Shown here piece after piece: positions 24,804 to 32,219 of a stretch of DNA of 64,000 nt; the stretch's first letter is position 1; each line of letters begins with the position of its first letter. Both the position numbers and the translations under genes were made by a program. The notes beneath the pieces were generated by a model. That model was given only the letters and a program-made list of their open reading frames with translations. It was not told where the DNA came from and searched no databases. This stretch comes from Rhodococcus opacus B4 (GTDB taxonomy: Bacteria > Actinomycetota > Actinomycetes > Mycobacteriales > Mycobacteriaceae), in NCBI RefSeq assembly GCF_000010805.1, contig NC_012522.1:5642001-5706000 (forward strand), written 5' to 3'.

Positions 24804-25433
24804 ATGAGCGAGTTGCTGGAACGCGACGGCATGCGAGGGCATCTCCACCGCCCCGAAGGAGACGTGTCGGCCGGGCTGGTCCTGACCCACGGAGCGGGAA
24901 GTGACTGCGACACAAAGCTGTTGCGCGCCGTGACGGAGGGGTTCGTGCAGCACGGGGTGGTGGTCCTGCGGTTCGACCTCCCGTTCCGGCTGCGCCGCGC
25001 GTCCGGTCCGCCGCACCCGTCGAAGGCGGCGGAGGACCGGGAGGGCATCGCGGCCGCGGTGGCCGTGATGCGGGAGGTGGTGCCGGCACCGGTATGGGCG
25101 GGCGGGCACTCGTACGGCGGGCGTCAGGCGTCCATGCTCGCCTCGGAGCGTCCGGGTCTCGTCGACGCGCTGCTCCTGCTGTCGTACCCGCTGCATCCGC
25201 CGGCCAAGCCGGAGAAGCTCCGCACCGAGCACCTGCCCGGACTCCGCACCCCGGCCGTGGTGGTGCACGGTTCCAAGGACCCGTTCGCGACCACCGGGGA
25301 AATGCGGTCGGCCCTCGAACTGATCCCCGCACCGACGACGCTCGTCGAACTCGAGGGCGCCCGGCACGATCTGGCCCCGGACAGATTCCCGGTGGCCGAA
25401 CGCGCGGTCGCGGCCATGCTGGACCTTCGGTAG
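24804..25433 (+). CDS. Alpha/beta hydrolase (KANL3/Tex30-like)
   Basis: 209 residues. LVLTHGAGSDCDTKLL gives the oxyanion segment, AGGHSYGGRQASML the nucleophilic Ser elbow, VVHGSKDPF the acid Asp and EGARHDL the catalytic His. This compact pattern matches the small dienelactone-hydrolase-like family related to Tex30/KANL3. A GTG 9 bases upstream is an alternative start; the ATG is preferred because a TACCGT box lies 7 bases before it. Substrate unknown. The next hydrolase gene follows after 41 bases and has its own -10 box. Confidence 0.85.
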   Translation: MSELLERDGMRGHLHRPEGDVSAGLVLTHGAGSDCDTKLLRAVTEGFVQHGVVVLRFDLPFRLRRASGPPHPSKAAEDREGIAAAVAVMREVVPAPVWAGGHSYGGRQASMLASERPGLVDALLLLSYPLHPPAKPEKLRTEHLPGLRTPAVVVHGSKDPFATTGEMRSALELIPAPTTLVELEGARHDLAPDRFPVAERAVAAMLDLR

Positions 25434-25462
25434 GGCGGCCGGGAGCGTCTGCGCGTGGTCGG

Positions 25463-25468
25463 TATGTT
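25463..25468 (+). promoter_or_regulatory. TATGTT -10 box of a leaderless gene
   Basis: TATGTT ends 6 bases before the ATG at 25475; no ribosome-binding site intervenes. Confidence 0.55.
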
Positions 25469-25474
25469 CGGTGA

Positions 25475-26371
25475 ATGAGCAACGTGCAGACGGACGCGCC
25501 CCACTGGTTCACCGCGGCGATGGCGTCCCCGGTCGACATCGGCCGCGTGGACGTCGCCGGCGCTGAGGTCCACTACCGTGCGTGGGGTCCGACGGGGACG
25601 CCCGGACTCGTGCTCGTGCACGGCGGCGCCGCCCACTGCCGGTGGTGGGACCACGTGGCGCCCATGCTGGCCACGGGCCGCCGCGTCGTCGCACTCGACC
25701 TCACCGGGCACGGTGACAGCGACCGTCGCGCCGAATACGGACTGGAGCAGTGGGCGGAAGAAGCCCTCGCCGTCGCCAAGCCGGCGGGCATCTCGGGCGC
25801 GCCGGTGCTGGTCGGGCACAGCATGGGCGGCATGGTGTCCTACGTGGCCGCGCAACTGTTCGGCGAGGACCTGGCCGGTGTCCAGCTGATCGATTCGCCG
25901 GTCCTCGCCCGCACCCCGGAGGAGGAAGAAGCACGCAGGCAGCGGGCGTTCGGGCCGAAGAAGGTCTACCCGTCGCGGGACGCGGCGCTGGAGCGGTTCC
26001 GGTTCGTCCCGCCGCAGGACACCGCGGTGCCCGCCGTGCTGCGGCACGTCGCGGAGACCTCGATGGAGGAGGTGGCGGGCGGGTGGTCGTGGAAGTTCGA
26101 TTCCTCGTTCTTCTCCCGCGAGGGCAGCGGCCATCTGGGCTCGTCCGACCCGCGCTGCCGCCTCGCCTACTTCCGCGCCGAGAACGGCATCGTCACCGAC
26201 GCCATGATGGACGACATGCGCCGCCGGTTCGGGCCCACCGCCCTGGTGGTCGAGATCCCCGACGCCGGACACCACGTGATGATCGATCAGCCGCTCGCGC
26301 TGGTCGTGGGCATCCGGACCGTTCTCGCGTCGTGGGACTCCGACGACTCCGTCGCGGGGATGCCGGGCTGA
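25475..26371 (+). CDS. Alpha/beta hydrolase
   Basis: 298 residues, classic hydrolase fold: LVHGGAAHCRWWDH oxyanion loop, LDLTGHGDSD, nucleophile elbow LVGHSMGGMVSY and the C-terminal PDAGHHVMIDQP His. The lid (residues ~150-215) is charged and rich in Arg/Glu. Related proteins include soluble epoxide hydrolase- and C-C bond hydrolase-like enzymes, but the nucleophile is Ser, so an ester or C-C hydrolase is more likely than an epoxide hydrolase. It converges with trpF with a single base between the stops. Confidence 0.88.
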   Translation: MSNVQTDAPHWFTAAMASPVDIGRVDVAGAEVHYRAWGPTGTPGLVLVHGGAAHCRWWDHVAPMLATGRRVVALDLTGHGDSDRRAEYGLEQWAEEALAVAKPAGISGAPVLVGHSMGGMVSYVAAQLFGEDLAGVQLIDSPVLARTPEEEEARRQRAFGPKKVYPSRDAALERFRFVPPQDTAVPAVLRHVAETSMEEVAGGWSWKFDSSFFSREGSGHLGSSDPRCRLAYFRAENGIVTDAMMDDMRRRFGPTALVVEIPDAGHHVMIDQPLALVVGIRTVLASWDSDDSVAGMPG

Positions 26372-26372
26372 C

Positions 26373-26960
26373 TCAGGCTCCGGAGCGGACCGCGGCGACG
26401 AACTGCTCGATCAGCGCCGCATCCTTCACACCCCGCGAGGATTCGACCCCACTGGACACGTCGACACCCCACGCGCCGGTCGCGTCGACGGCCGTCCGCA
26501 CGTTGCCCGGGTGAAGTCCGCCGGCGAGGATCCATTCGCCGTCGGGCGGGCTCTGGTTCGCCCAGTCCCAGGGCACGCCTGCGCCGGCGGTCGCTCCGTC
26601 GACGAGAACCCGGTCCGCGCCGAAATCACCCGACGTGTCACCGGCGACCATCGCACGGATCACCCGTAGGCCCGCCTCCCGCAACCGGGTGACGTCGGCG
26701 GCGGACGTCAGGTCGTGCACCTGGACGGTCCCGAGACCGGCCGCGGCGGCGACGTCGATCACCTCCGCCACCGAACTGCCCTTGAACACACCCACCGCGA
26801 CCGTCGGAGCGGTGACGCGGCGGGTCAGCGCTGCGGCGTCCTCGGGGGAGATCCGGCGGACGCTGTCGGCGAAGACGAAACCCACGGCGTCGACGCCGAG
26901 GCGCACCGCCAGATCGACGGAGGCCTCGTCGCGCAGGCCGCAGACCTTGATGAATGTCAC
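26373..26960 (-). CDS. trpF: Phosphoribosylanthranilate isomerase (TrpF)
   Basis: 195 residues, the size of stand-alone TrpF. KVCGLR holds the catalytic Cys7; Asp121 in RVLVDG fits the catalytic Asp; C-terminal LAGGLHPGNV and GVDVSSGVESSRGVKD are the phosphate-binding loops. The enzyme converts N-(5'-phosphoribosyl)anthranilate to CdRP in tryptophan synthesis. Many actinobacteria lack trpF because PriA does this step, so a dedicated copy outside any trp operon is unusual. The motif VQLHG is replaced by VQVHD. On the reverse strand TAAAAT lies 11 bases before the ATG. Confidence 0.88.
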   Translation of the reverse strand: MTFIKVCGLRDEASVDLAVRLGVDAVGFVFADSVRRISPEDAAALTRRVTAPTVAVGVFKGSSVAEVIDVAAAAGLGTVQVHDLTSAADVTRLREAGLRVIRAMVAGDTSGDFGADRVLVDGATAGAGVPWDWANQSPPDGEWILAGGLHPGNVRTAVDATGAWGVDVSSGVESSRGVKDAALIEQFVAAVRSGA

Positions 26961-27013
26961 CCGGCAATTTTAACGGTCGCTCCGACTCGCCGACGCGGCG
27001 CGGGTTCGCGCTC

Positions 27014-27019
27014 TAGGCT
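27014..27019 (+). promoter_or_regulatory. TAGGCT -10 box of a leaderless gene
   Basis: TAGGCT ends 7 bases before the GTG at 27027 and decides that start. Confidence 0.55.
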
Positions 27020-27026
27020 TCGTGAG

Positions 27027-28331
27027 GTGGACTGGCTCAGCGACCTCAGTGTGATCACCGGGCCCCTGCCCTGGATCCTCACGGTGATCGGCGCGCTCGG
27101 CGGCGTGTGGCTGCTCGCCGCCCGCGCACCGTGGTACCGCCGGAAGGCGATTCCGATCTGCCTGGCCGTGTCGGTGGTCGTCACCGTCGTCCTGTATGTG
27201 ATGGTCGAGAAGGTCCTCCGGCCGTTCCCCGACCCCATCGAGATCTCCATCTACGTGTGGATCGGTCTGGGGCTCTTCGCGATCGTCCTGCTCGTGCCGC
27301 GGATCCGCGCCGGCCGGACGGTGAAGGCCGCCGTCGTGTCGGTGCTCGCGGTCGTCGCCGTCCTGCTCGCGTCGGCGACCCAGATCAACCTGGTGTTCGA
27401 CGCCTACCCCACGGTGGGCACGGCGTTCGGCGCGGAACCGTTCGACCGGGTCCAGATGAACGACCTCGGCAGCGCCACCGGGAACGTGGTGACGGGAACG
27501 CCACTCGACGCGTCGTGGACGGCCCCGCCCGGGATGCCCGCCGAGGGGCGGGTTCTGACGGCGCCCGTCCCCGGGACGGCGTCGGGGTTCGCCGCCCGCG
27601 ACGCCGAGATCTACCTTCCGCCCGCCTACTTCGCCAACCCTCGCCCGCTGCTGCCCGTCCTCGTGATGCTGGCCGGTCAGCCCGGCGCGCCGGAGGACTG
27701 GTTCGCCGGCGGGAAGCTGGCCACCACGATGAACGAGTTCGCCGCGAAACACAACGGGCTCGCCCCGATCGTGGTGGTGGCGGACGGCACCGGTTCGCAG
27801 ATCGCGAACCCCCTGTGCGTCGACTCGAAGCTGGGCAACGTGGCCACGTATCTGGCGAAGGACGTTCCGTCCTGGGTGAAGTCGAACCTGCAGGTGAACC
27901 CGGATCCCGAGGCGTGGGCCATCGGCGGCCTGTCGTACGGCGGCACCTGCTCGCTGCAGATGGCCACCAACTATCCCGACGTGTACCCGACGTTCCTCGA
28001 CATCTCGGGTCAGGAGGCACCCACCCTCGGCGACCACCAGCGCACGCTCGACGACGGCTTCGGCGGTGACGAGGCGGCGTTCAAGCGGGTCAATCCGCTG
28101 GATCTGATGGCGTCGAAGAAGTACCCGGACACGGCGGGGGTCTTCGTGATCGGCAGTGACGACGACGCCTACAAGCCGGGTGCGCAGAAGGTCTATCAGG
28201 CCGCGAAGGACGCCGGGATGGACGTGCAGTACGTGGAAGTGCCGGGCGGGCACAGCTTCGCCGTGTGGTCCGCCGGGCTGGAGAAGGAATTGCCCTGGCT
28301 GGCACAGCGGTTGGGGCTGATCGGTTCGTAG
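27027..28331 (+). CDS. Membrane-anchored esterase (antigen 85/esterase D-like fold)
   Basis: 434 residues. The first ~125 hold four hydrophobic segments. The external domain follows from ~170: PVLVMLAGQPGAPEDWF (oxyanion region), WAIGGLSYGGTCSLQMATNYPD with the nucleophilic Ser, FVIGSDDDAYKPG with the acid and VPGGHSFAVW with the His. This membrane-segments-plus-esterase layout is typical of mycolata proteins related to mycolyltransferases, suggesting work on envelope lipids or exported esters. Start chosen at the GTG because of the TAGGCT box; upstream frame is the trpF antisense. Substrate unproven. Confidence 0.85.
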   Translation: MDWLSDLSVITGPLPWILTVIGALGGVWLLAARAPWYRRKAIPICLAVSVVVTVVLYVMVEKVLRPFPDPIEISIYVWIGLGLFAIVLLVPRIRAGRTVKAAVVSVLAVVAVLLASATQINLVFDAYPTVGTAFGAEPFDRVQMNDLGSATGNVVTGTPLDASWTAPPGMPAEGRVLTAPVPGTASGFAARDAEIYLPPAYFANPRPLLPVLVMLAGQPGAPEDWFAGGKLATTMNEFAAKHNGLAPIVVVADGTGSQIANPLCVDSKLGNVATYLAKDVPSWVKSNLQVNPDPEAWAIGGLSYGGTCSLQMATNYPDVYPTFLDISGQEAPTLGDHQRTLDDGFGGDEAAFKRVNPLDLMASKKYPDTAGVFVIGSDDDAYKPGAQKVYQAAKDAGMDVQYVEVPGGHSFAVWSAGLEKELPWLAQRLGLIGS

Positions 28332-28358
28332 GCGCTCGCTGCGGCGGAGAGGGGCGGC

Positions 28359-29072
28359 ATGACGGCGGAAACGCGCGTACTGCGGGTGGGTTCGGCTCTG
28401 CCCGACCCGCCGTTCGAGTTCCGGGACGGTGGGGAGCCTGCGGGTTTCGACGTCGAGTTCACGCGGGCCGTCGCGCGGGAACTCGGCCTCGCATGGTCGC
28501 TCGTGCCGTACCGGGGCACCGATTTCAACGGCATCTTCGATGCGCTGGCGGACGGCGAATTCGACTGCATCGCCTCGGGAACCACCGTGACGCCGGAGCG
28601 GCGGGCGCGCGCCGATTTCTGTGCTCCGTACCTCGTGTCGGGTCAGTCCCTCGCCGTCGACACGGCCCGGCACCCGGGCGTGCGCGGGGTCGACGACCTG
28701 CGCGGCCTGACCGTCGGTGTCCAGCACGGCAACACCAGTCAGCCGATCGTGGATCGACTGGTCGCGCAGGGCCGCGCGGGCGCGATCCGCGTGTACGCCT
28801 ACGACCGGATCGGGCAGGCCCTCGACGACCTGTCGTCGGGCGGGTGCGACGCCGTCATGAAACTCGCGCCGGTCCTCACCTGGCTGGTCCGGGACCGCCC
28901 GCACGTCGAGGTGGTCGAACGGGGCATCTCCCGTGAGGAGATCGCCGTCGCCGTCCGCACCGGTGATCAGGGGCTGCGTGACCGCATCGAGTCGGCGCAG
29001 CGCACCCTTGCCGCGGACGGCACCCTCGACCGGCTGAGGTCGAAGTGGATCGGCACACCTGTCCAAGAATAG
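28359..29072 (+). CDS. SBP_bac_3 family protein without signal peptide
   Basis: 237 residues covering a full periplasmic amino-acid-binding fold: LRVGSALPDPPFEF, GFDVEFTRAVARELGL, YRGTDFNGIFDALADGEFDCIASGTTVTPERRARADF, then LTVGVQHGNTS and a C-terminal lobe ending LDRLRSKWIG. This is the solute-binding protein family 3 pattern. The N-terminus starts directly with the first strand, with no signal peptide or lipobox, and no permease or ATPase gene is adjacent. It may be a cytoplasmic sensor or a cyclohexadienyl dehydratase-like enzyme, since that family shares the fold. Confidence 0.8.
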   Translation: MTAETRVLRVGSALPDPPFEFRDGGEPAGFDVEFTRAVARELGLAWSLVPYRGTDFNGIFDALADGEFDCIASGTTVTPERRARADFCAPYLVSGQSLAVDTARHPGVRGVDDLRGLTVGVQHGNTSQPIVDRLVAQGRAGAIRVYAYDRIGQALDDLSSGGCDAVMKLAPVLTWLVRDRPHVEVVERGISREEIAVAVRTGDQGLRDRIESAQRTLAADGTLDRLRSKWIGTPVQE

Positions 29073-29128
29073 GAACGTGTTCTATATTTGCGGCAACCCT
29101 TTGTCTCTCGGCGACTGGAGTGCCCGGC

Positions 29129-30367
29129 ATGTATGAGTGGTCAGACACCGACCTGATGTTCCGCGACGCGATCCGCGGCTTCATCGACAAGGAGATTCGA
29201 CCGCACGTCGACAAGCTGGAGACCGGCGAACTGCCTCCGTTCGACATCATCCGCAAGCTCTTCGCCACCTTCGGCCTGGACGAGATGGCCCGGGACGCGC
29301 TGGAGAAGTCCCTGGACCGCGAGCGAAGCGGCGACGCTGCGGCCGGCGCGAAGGAGGAGAAATCCGGCGGCCTCGGCGGCGCGGGCAGCATGGGCGTCAT
29401 CATGAACGCCGAACTGGCAGGCGTCAGCCTCGGGCTCGTCGCGTCGCTCGGGGTGAGTCTCGGACTTGCGGCGGGCACCATCCGCAGTCGCGGGACGCTG
29501 GCGCAGAAGGAGCGCTGGCTGCCCGGTCTGGTCACGTTCGAGAAGGTCGGAGCGTGGGCGATCACCGAACCCGACTCCGGCTCGGACGCGTTCGGCGGCA
29601 TGAAGTCCTACGTGCGCCGCGACGGCGACGACTACATCCTCAACGGGCAGAAGACGTTCATCACCAACGGTCCCTACGCCGACGTCCTCGTCGTCTACGC
29701 GAAACTCGACGAGGGAGACTCGTCCGTCGATCGCCGCGACCGGAAGGTGCTCGCGTTCGTCCTCGACGCAGGCATGGAGGGGCTCACCCAGGGTGCGCCG
29801 TTCAAGAAGATGGGCATGAACTCCTCGCCCACCGGGGAGCTGTTCTTCGACAACGTGCGCGTCACCCGCGACCGTCTGCTCGGTGAGACGGAGGACGGCG
29901 GCAAGTCGGACGGCAAGGCCAGCGCGAAGGAGAACTTCGCGGCCGAACGGATCGGTATCGCGTCGCTGTCGCTCGGCATCATCAACGAGTGTCACCGGCT
30001 CTGCGTCGACTACGCCAGGTCCCGCAAGCTGTGGGGCAAGGAGATCGCCCAGTTCCAGCTCGTCCAGCTCAAGCTCGCCGAGATGGAGATCGCGCGCATC
30101 AACGTGCAGAACATGGTCTTCAACGCGATCGAGCGCACCGCGGCGGGGGATCGGGTGAGCCTCGCGGAGGCGTCGGCGATGAAGCTCTACTCCTCGCGGG
30201 CCGCCACCGAGGTGGCGATGGAGGCGGTGCAACTGTTCGGCGGCAACGGCTACATGGCCGAGTACCGGGTCGAGCAGCTCGCGCGCGACGCGAAGTCGCT
30301 CATGATCTATGCCGGCAGCAACGAGATCCAGGTGACGCACATCGCGAAGGGCCTACTGGCGATGTGA
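29129..30367 (+). CDS. Acyl-CoA dehydrogenase
   Basis: 412 residues. ITEPDSGSDAFGGMKS and ILNGQKTFITNGP in the middle domain, KLWGKEIAQFQLVQLKLAEME, then FGGNGYMAEYRVEQLARDAKSLMIYAGSNEIQVTHIAKGLL with the Glu base position. GGAG lies 8 bases before the ATG. Distinctive is a Gly/Lys-rich insertion near residue 70-90 (KEEKSGGLGGAG). It oxidises an acyl-CoA with FAD and passes electrons to ETF. No other beta-oxidation gene adjoins it, so the substrate is open. Confidence 0.9.
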   Translation: MYEWSDTDLMFRDAIRGFIDKEIRPHVDKLETGELPPFDIIRKLFATFGLDEMARDALEKSLDRERSGDAAAGAKEEKSGGLGGAGSMGVIMNAELAGVSLGLVASLGVSLGLAAGTIRSRGTLAQKERWLPGLVTFEKVGAWAITEPDSGSDAFGGMKSYVRRDGDDYILNGQKTFITNGPYADVLVVYAKLDEGDSSVDRRDRKVLAFVLDAGMEGLTQGAPFKKMGMNSSPTGELFFDNVRVTRDRLLGETEDGGKSDGKASAKENFAAERIGIASLSLGIINECHRLCVDYARSRKLWGKEIAQFQLVQLKLAEMEIARINVQNMVFNAIERTAAGDRVSLAEASAMKLYSSRAATEVAMEAVQLFGGNGYMAEYRVEQLARDAKSLMIYAGSNEIQVTHIAKGLLAM

Positions 30368-30433
30368 GGCCCGCCCGGGAACAAATGTCGTACGGCGTAC
30401 GTTAGTGGGGTGTCGTCAACGAAAGGACACACC

Positions 30434-30811
30434 GTGAAGGTCACCGCGAGCGCACTGTCGCTGAACGTCGCAGACCCCGTCGCGTCGGCCGAGTTCGCCA
30501 AATCCCACCTGGGTTTCGTCGAGGAAATGGCCGCCGAGGGCTTCGTGTCACTGAAGCGTGCGGACGTCGGCTTCAACCTGGTCTTCCTGAAGACCGGATT
30601 GGAGACGTTCAAACCCGCGCAGATCGCCGGTGCCGCCGGCCAGGGGTTGCTGATCGCCCTCGTCGTCGACGGCATCGACGGCGAATACGAGCGACTGCAG
30701 GCGGAGGGCGTCCCGATCGTCACGCCCATCGAAACCGAGCCGTGGGGCGAACGCTACTTCCAGATGAGCGACCCGAACGGGGTGATCATCCAGCTGGTCG
30801 AGTGGATGTAG
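30434..30811 (+). CDS. VOC/glyoxalase family protein
   Basis: 125 residues, one vicinal-oxygen-chelate module with paired beta-alpha-beta units: LSLNVADPVASAEFAKSHLGF and the closing ERYFQMSDPNGVIIQLVEW. The GTG at 30434 is preceded by GAAAGGA. A TACGTT -10 box (30398-30403) gives a transcript starting near 30410, hence a 24-base leader. A CGTAC-GGC-GTACG palindrome (30389-30401) overlaps this promoter and may be an operator. The gene's 3' end overlaps the convergent hydrolase gene by 26 bases. Confidence 0.8.
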   Translation: MKVTASALSLNVADPVASAEFAKSHLGFVEEMAAEGFVSLKRADVGFNLVFLKTGLETFKPAQIAGAAGQGLLIALVVDGIDGEYERLQAEGVPIVTPIETEPWGERYFQMSDPNGVIIQLVEWM

Positions 30812-31619
30812 CGCCCCGCACCGACGCGAGAAACGGTTCGACGGCCGCGAGCACCTCGGTGCTCGCGGCCACGGCCGTCGAATGGTCGAACCCGGGCAGG
30901 ATCGTCAGCGACGCACCGGGAATCAGCGCGGCCACCCGCCGGGTGTCGCCGATCCTCTCGGCGTCGTCCGAGCCGACGAACAGCAGGGTGGGGACGGCGA
31001 TCCGGCGCAGGACGTCGTCGTCGACTCCCGGCTCCACACCGGAACGACGCATGTACGCGGCGAGCGCCTTCGCGTCGTTCGCCATGAACGCCGCCCGCGT
31101 CCCGGCGTCGATCGGCCACGCGCGCCGGGCATTCCACTGCGCCAGGAACGCGTCCATGCCGTCCCGTTCGAGAACGTCGATGCAGCCGGGGAAGAACAGC
31201 CGGTCGAACGCGCCGGCCTGCGGGAGGCTGCTGCCGCCGCCGACGATCAGGCTTTCCAGGCGTTCGGGCGCGCCGACCGCCAACGCCAGCGCGACCCGGC
31301 CGCCGAGCGAATACCCCAGCACGTGTGCGCTGGGAACCTCCAGGTGGTCGAGGACCGCCAGGACGTCGCCGCTCAGCAGGTCCATCGCGTACGCGTCCTC
31401 GTCGTGCGGCTTGTCGCTGCGCCCGTGGCCCCGCAGATCGACCAGGATCAGCCGGTACCGATCACGCAGCGCGGCGACGTAACCGAACCCGCGCCAGATC
31501 GCGTGGGAGAGGGCCGTGCCGTGAACGAGGACGAGAGGCTCCCCGTCGCCGACGGTCCGGTACGCGATCCGGACGCCGTCGACGGGATTGGTAGCGTGCT
31601 GCACCCGCCCAGTCTGCAT
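30786..31619 (-). CDS. Alpha/beta hydrolase
   Basis: 277 residues. VLVHGTALSHAIW, LVDLRGHGRSDKP, nucleophile elbow LGYSLGGRVALAL, LFVGSDDAERIGD and LPGFDHSTAVAAS (His). This is the common lactonase/esterase (3-oxoadipate enol-lactonase-like) pattern. The ATG at 31619 is chosen; a GTG at 31604 (VQHATNPVDGV) is equally possible and no ribosome-binding site distinguishes them. Upstream lies the cytosine deaminase gene, read divergently. Confidence 0.83.
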   Translation of the reverse strand: MQTGRVQHATNPVDGVRIAYRTVGDGEPLVLVHGTALSHAIWRGFGYVAALRDRYRLILVDLRGHGRSDKPHDEDAYAMDLLSGDVLAVLDHLEVPSAHVLGYSLGGRVALALAVGAPERLESLIVGGGSSLPQAGAFDRLFFPGCIDVLERDGMDAFLAQWNARRAWPIDAGTRAAFMANDAKALAAYMRRSGVEPGVDDDVLRRIAVPTLLFVGSDDAERIGDTRRVAALIPGASLTILPGFDHSTAVAASTEVLAAVEPFLASVRGATSTRPAG

Positions 31620-31672
31620 CACGCGCTTCGCGGCCGACTCCCGGAGTGCGCCCGGACGCACGGGTGCGGAGC

Positions 31673-31678
31673 GATACT
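31673..31678 (+). promoter_or_regulatory. GATACT -10 box of a leaderless gene
   Basis: GATACT ends 6 bases before the ATG at 31685. Confidence 0.5.
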
Positions 31679-31684
31679 GGTGGC

Positions 31685-32164
31685 ATGTCGATTCCCCCGA
31701 ACTCCTCGCGGCCGGCGCTCGACCCCCAGGAACTGCTGGCCGTGGCGATCGCCGAGGCGGAACTCGGCAGACGCGAGGGCGGAATCCCGATCGGGGCCGC
31801 GCTGTTCGCCGGCGACGGAACCCTGCTGGGCCGCGGCCGCAACCGGCGGGTTCAGCACGGCGACCCCTCCGTGCACGGTGAGACGGACGCGTTCCGCGCC
31901 GCCGGGCGCCAGCGTGACTACCGCTCGACGATCATGGTGACCACCCTGTCGCCGTGCTGGTACTGCAGCGGGCTGGTCCGGCAGTTCAACATCGGCGCGA
32001 TCGTCGTGGGGGAGAGCGTCACGTTCACCGGCGGTCACGACTGGCTTCGCGACAACGGCGTCGACGTGACCGTCCTGCGCGATCAGCACTGCATCGACCT
32101 GATGACCGAATTCATCCAGGCCCGGCCCGAACTCTGGAACGAGGACATCGGGGTCGCCGAGTAG
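31685..32164 (+). CDS. Yeast-type cytosine deaminase (Fcy1-like)
   Basis: 159 residues of the zinc CDA fold. Zinc and proton-shuttle motifs are SVHGETDAF (His, Glu) and SPCWYCSGL (two Cys). The resemblance to yeast Fcy1 extends beyond the zinc site: TTLSPCWYC, a VVGESVTF strand and a C-terminal EFIQARPELWNEDIG that matches the yeast FI-ERP-W-EDIG ending, which closes the active site there. Predicted reaction: cytosine to uracil. Most bacteria use the unrelated amidohydrolase CodA, so this fungal-type form is uncommon. Palindrome family 2 follows the stop. Confidence 0.85.
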   Translation: MSIPPNSSRPALDPQELLAVAIAEAELGRREGGIPIGAALFAGDGTLLGRGRNRRVQHGDPSVHGETDAFRAAGRQRDYRSTIMVTTLSPCWYCSGLVRQFNIGAIVVGESVTFTGGHDWLRDNGVDVTVLRDQHCIDLMTEFIQARPELWNEDIGVAE

Positions 32165-32179
32165 GCGCCTCCGGCGCTC

Positions 32180-32219
32180 GTGCGCCTTTCCGGTAGCTGG
32201 GACTACCCGAAAGGCGCAC
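32180..32219. repeat. 40-bp palindrome, family 2, copy G
   Basis: Arms GTGCGCCTTTCCGGTAG (32180-32196) and CTACCCGAAAGGCGCAC (32203-32219) pair with one mismatch; loop CTGGGA. It lies between the convergent deaminase and ABC-F genes. The ABC-F reading frame ends inside it, taking CAPFG and its TAG stop. A GCGCCTCCGGCGC mini-palindrome precedes it, as at family 1 copy A. Confidence 0.88.

Noticed and set aside
24804..26371. Two alpha/beta hydrolases as a single operon for one pathway
   Set aside because: Each has its own -10 box immediately before its start codon, so independent transcription is more likely.
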